The translations under genes and the position numbers were made by a program. From Chryseobacterium oryzae (GTDB lineage: Bacteria; Bacteroidota; Bacteroidia; Flavobacteriales; Weeksellaceae): DNA of 64,000 nt. The stretch covers positions 1,364,001 to 1,428,000 of the forward strand of contig NZ_CP094529.1 in the NCBI RefSeq assembly GCF_022811665.1. Direction: 5' to 3'. Every line of letters starts with the position of its first letter. Position 1 is the stretch's first letter. The notes beneath the pieces are model-generated. The model did no database searches. It had not been told where the DNA came from and saw only the letters and a program-made list of their open reading frames with translations. Positions 63,238 to 64,000 of this stretch are shown here, one piece after another.

Positions 63238-64000
63238 CTAGTTTTTCACCCAACTAAATTCAAACTGCAAATCTGGAGTAGAAAGTCTGTCTGTAATTTT
63301 CTGCAATCTTGATGGAAGTTTCATAAGGTATTCCTGAGCTTTTTCTGCTTTTTCTGTAAGCCCTTTAATATGCTCTATTTTCCATTCGTCCAGAAGATCT
63401 TTCATGATGTTGATGTAATCTTGTCCGGTGTAAACCATGCATCTTTGTGCAGCATCCGAAAAATGTCCCCAAAGTTCTCCCGCTTTCTGGCCAGACTGTC
63501 TCATCATGTGTGCAGGCATTACTATTTTTTTTCTCATCATGTCTTCAAATGCCAAAATCATTTCTGATGGGTCTAATTCTAGAATTCTAGTTACAAAATG
63601 TTTATAGGCTTTAGCATGTCTAGCTTCGTCTGCAGCAATAACACCGCACATTTTTGCTAGTTTGCCGTTACCTGACTGTTTTGCCAAAGTACCTACCCTT
63701 CTGTGAGAAATATTAGTTGCTGTTTCCTGAAAACTTGTGTAGACAAAGTTTCTGTACGGATCCATACTTGTTCCAAGATCAAAACCGTCGCTAATAAGGT
63801 ATTGTGTAGTAATTTCAACTTCACGCATATTAACTCTACCGCAGAGATAAAGATATTTATTCAATAAATCTCCGTGTCTGTTTTCTTCAGCTGTCCAAGA
63901 TCTAACCCAGTTTGCCCAACCTACTTTTTCTTCCTGATTTACTCCGTCTACTCCCATTAACCAAGATTCGTAAGAAGGCAAAGCTTCCTCCGTAATACAG
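63238..64000 (-). CDS. Acyl-ACP desaturase, 5'-truncated by window edge
   Basis: At least 254 residues of a diiron delta-9-type desaturase. The frame stays open through base 64000 (reading ITEEALPSYESWLMGV), so no true start is in the window. Iron ligands: EENRHGDLL (ExxRH) and DEARHAKAY (ExxH with Asp first); a Glu in the FQETATNISHRRV segment. It makes monounsaturated fatty acids from stearoyl- or palmitoyl-ACP. Confidence 0.92.
   Translation of the reverse strand, partial: CITEEALPSYESWLMGVDGVNQEEKVGWANWVRSWTAEENRHGDLLNKYLYLCGRVNMREVEITTQYLISDGFDLGTSMDPYRNFVYTSFQETATNISHRRVGTLAKQSGNGKLAKMCGVIAADEARHAKAYKHFVTRILELDPSEMILAFEDMMRKKIVMPAHMMRQSGQKAGELWGHFSDAAQRCMVYTGQDYINIMKDLLDEWKIEHIKGLTEKAEKAQEYLMKLPSRLQKITDRLSTPDLQFEFSWVKN

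Overview
The window reads as chromosome of a low-GC Bacteroidetes bacterium of the Flavobacteriia, most like the Chryseobacterium group (Weeksellaceae). Evidence: TAnnTTTG-type promoter boxes, a TamL-type lipoprotein in place of a plain TamA, the pair porQ-cmk, type IX secretion (T9SS) sorting domains, tandem GLPGLI proteins beside a carboxypeptidase-regulatory-like outer-membrane barrel, and the set acyl-CoA reductase / ferredoxin / serC-serA-DUF1015. The assignment comes from gene content; no database search was possible.

Layout. 1-7.5 kb: five tandem GLPGLI-family exported proteins followed by an 883-aa barrel protein, with duplicated intergenic blocks and eroded copies of the barrel gene start. 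7.5-34.8 kb is mostly housekeeping: ribF, atpD-atpC, an orphan FecCD permease beside a possible cassette-like insertion, a TlpA-like lipoprotein, a PaaE-type reductase, a SanA-like protein, tamL, an rRNA/tRNA methyltransferase, three small envelope genes, cmk, porQ, pyrH-frr, an SDR, an M23 peptidase, a DsbA-like protein, a Bax-inhibitor-like protein, LuxC-type reductase, ferredoxin, serC-serA-DUF1015 and an M28-like protein that lacks key catalytic residues.

34.9-43.5 kb starts at a tRNA-Ser(UGA) gene and is a graveyard of a mobile element: an excisionase-type HTH fragment, a broken surface protein, two tandem mosaic T9SS cargo genes (one frameshifted), a third cargo remnant, a Toprim fragment, an IS982 transposase tail fused in frame to a tyrosine-recombinase fragment, a second integrase remnant, and one intact P-loop kinase-like gene. 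No intact integrase and no distal tRNA repeat are visible.

43.5-64 kb is again core genome: purF, purC, DUF3307 and SatD-like genes with a candidate operator, a decayed VOC gene, an M28 lipoprotein peptidase, an aminotransferase, ppa, a phytanoyl-CoA dioxygenase-like gene, radC, a LolD-like ATPase, a histidine kinase, a PBP4-type peptidase, pepE, fsa/talC, DoxX, era, an SMR exporter, a methyltransferase, map, a small HAD protein and an acyl-ACP desaturase that runs off the right edge.

Functional threads: the T9SS is represented by porQ and by its cargo (tandem T9SS-A proteins). Outer-membrane assembly is represented by tamL. The GLPGLI/barrel cluster is probably an envelope system of unknown role. 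The points most worth following are the duplicated GLPGLI block, the M28 pseudo-peptidase, the attC-like inverted repeat at 12.4-12.55 kb, the tRNA-Ser element remnant, and unexplained plus-strand hairpins at 47.4-47.6 kb.
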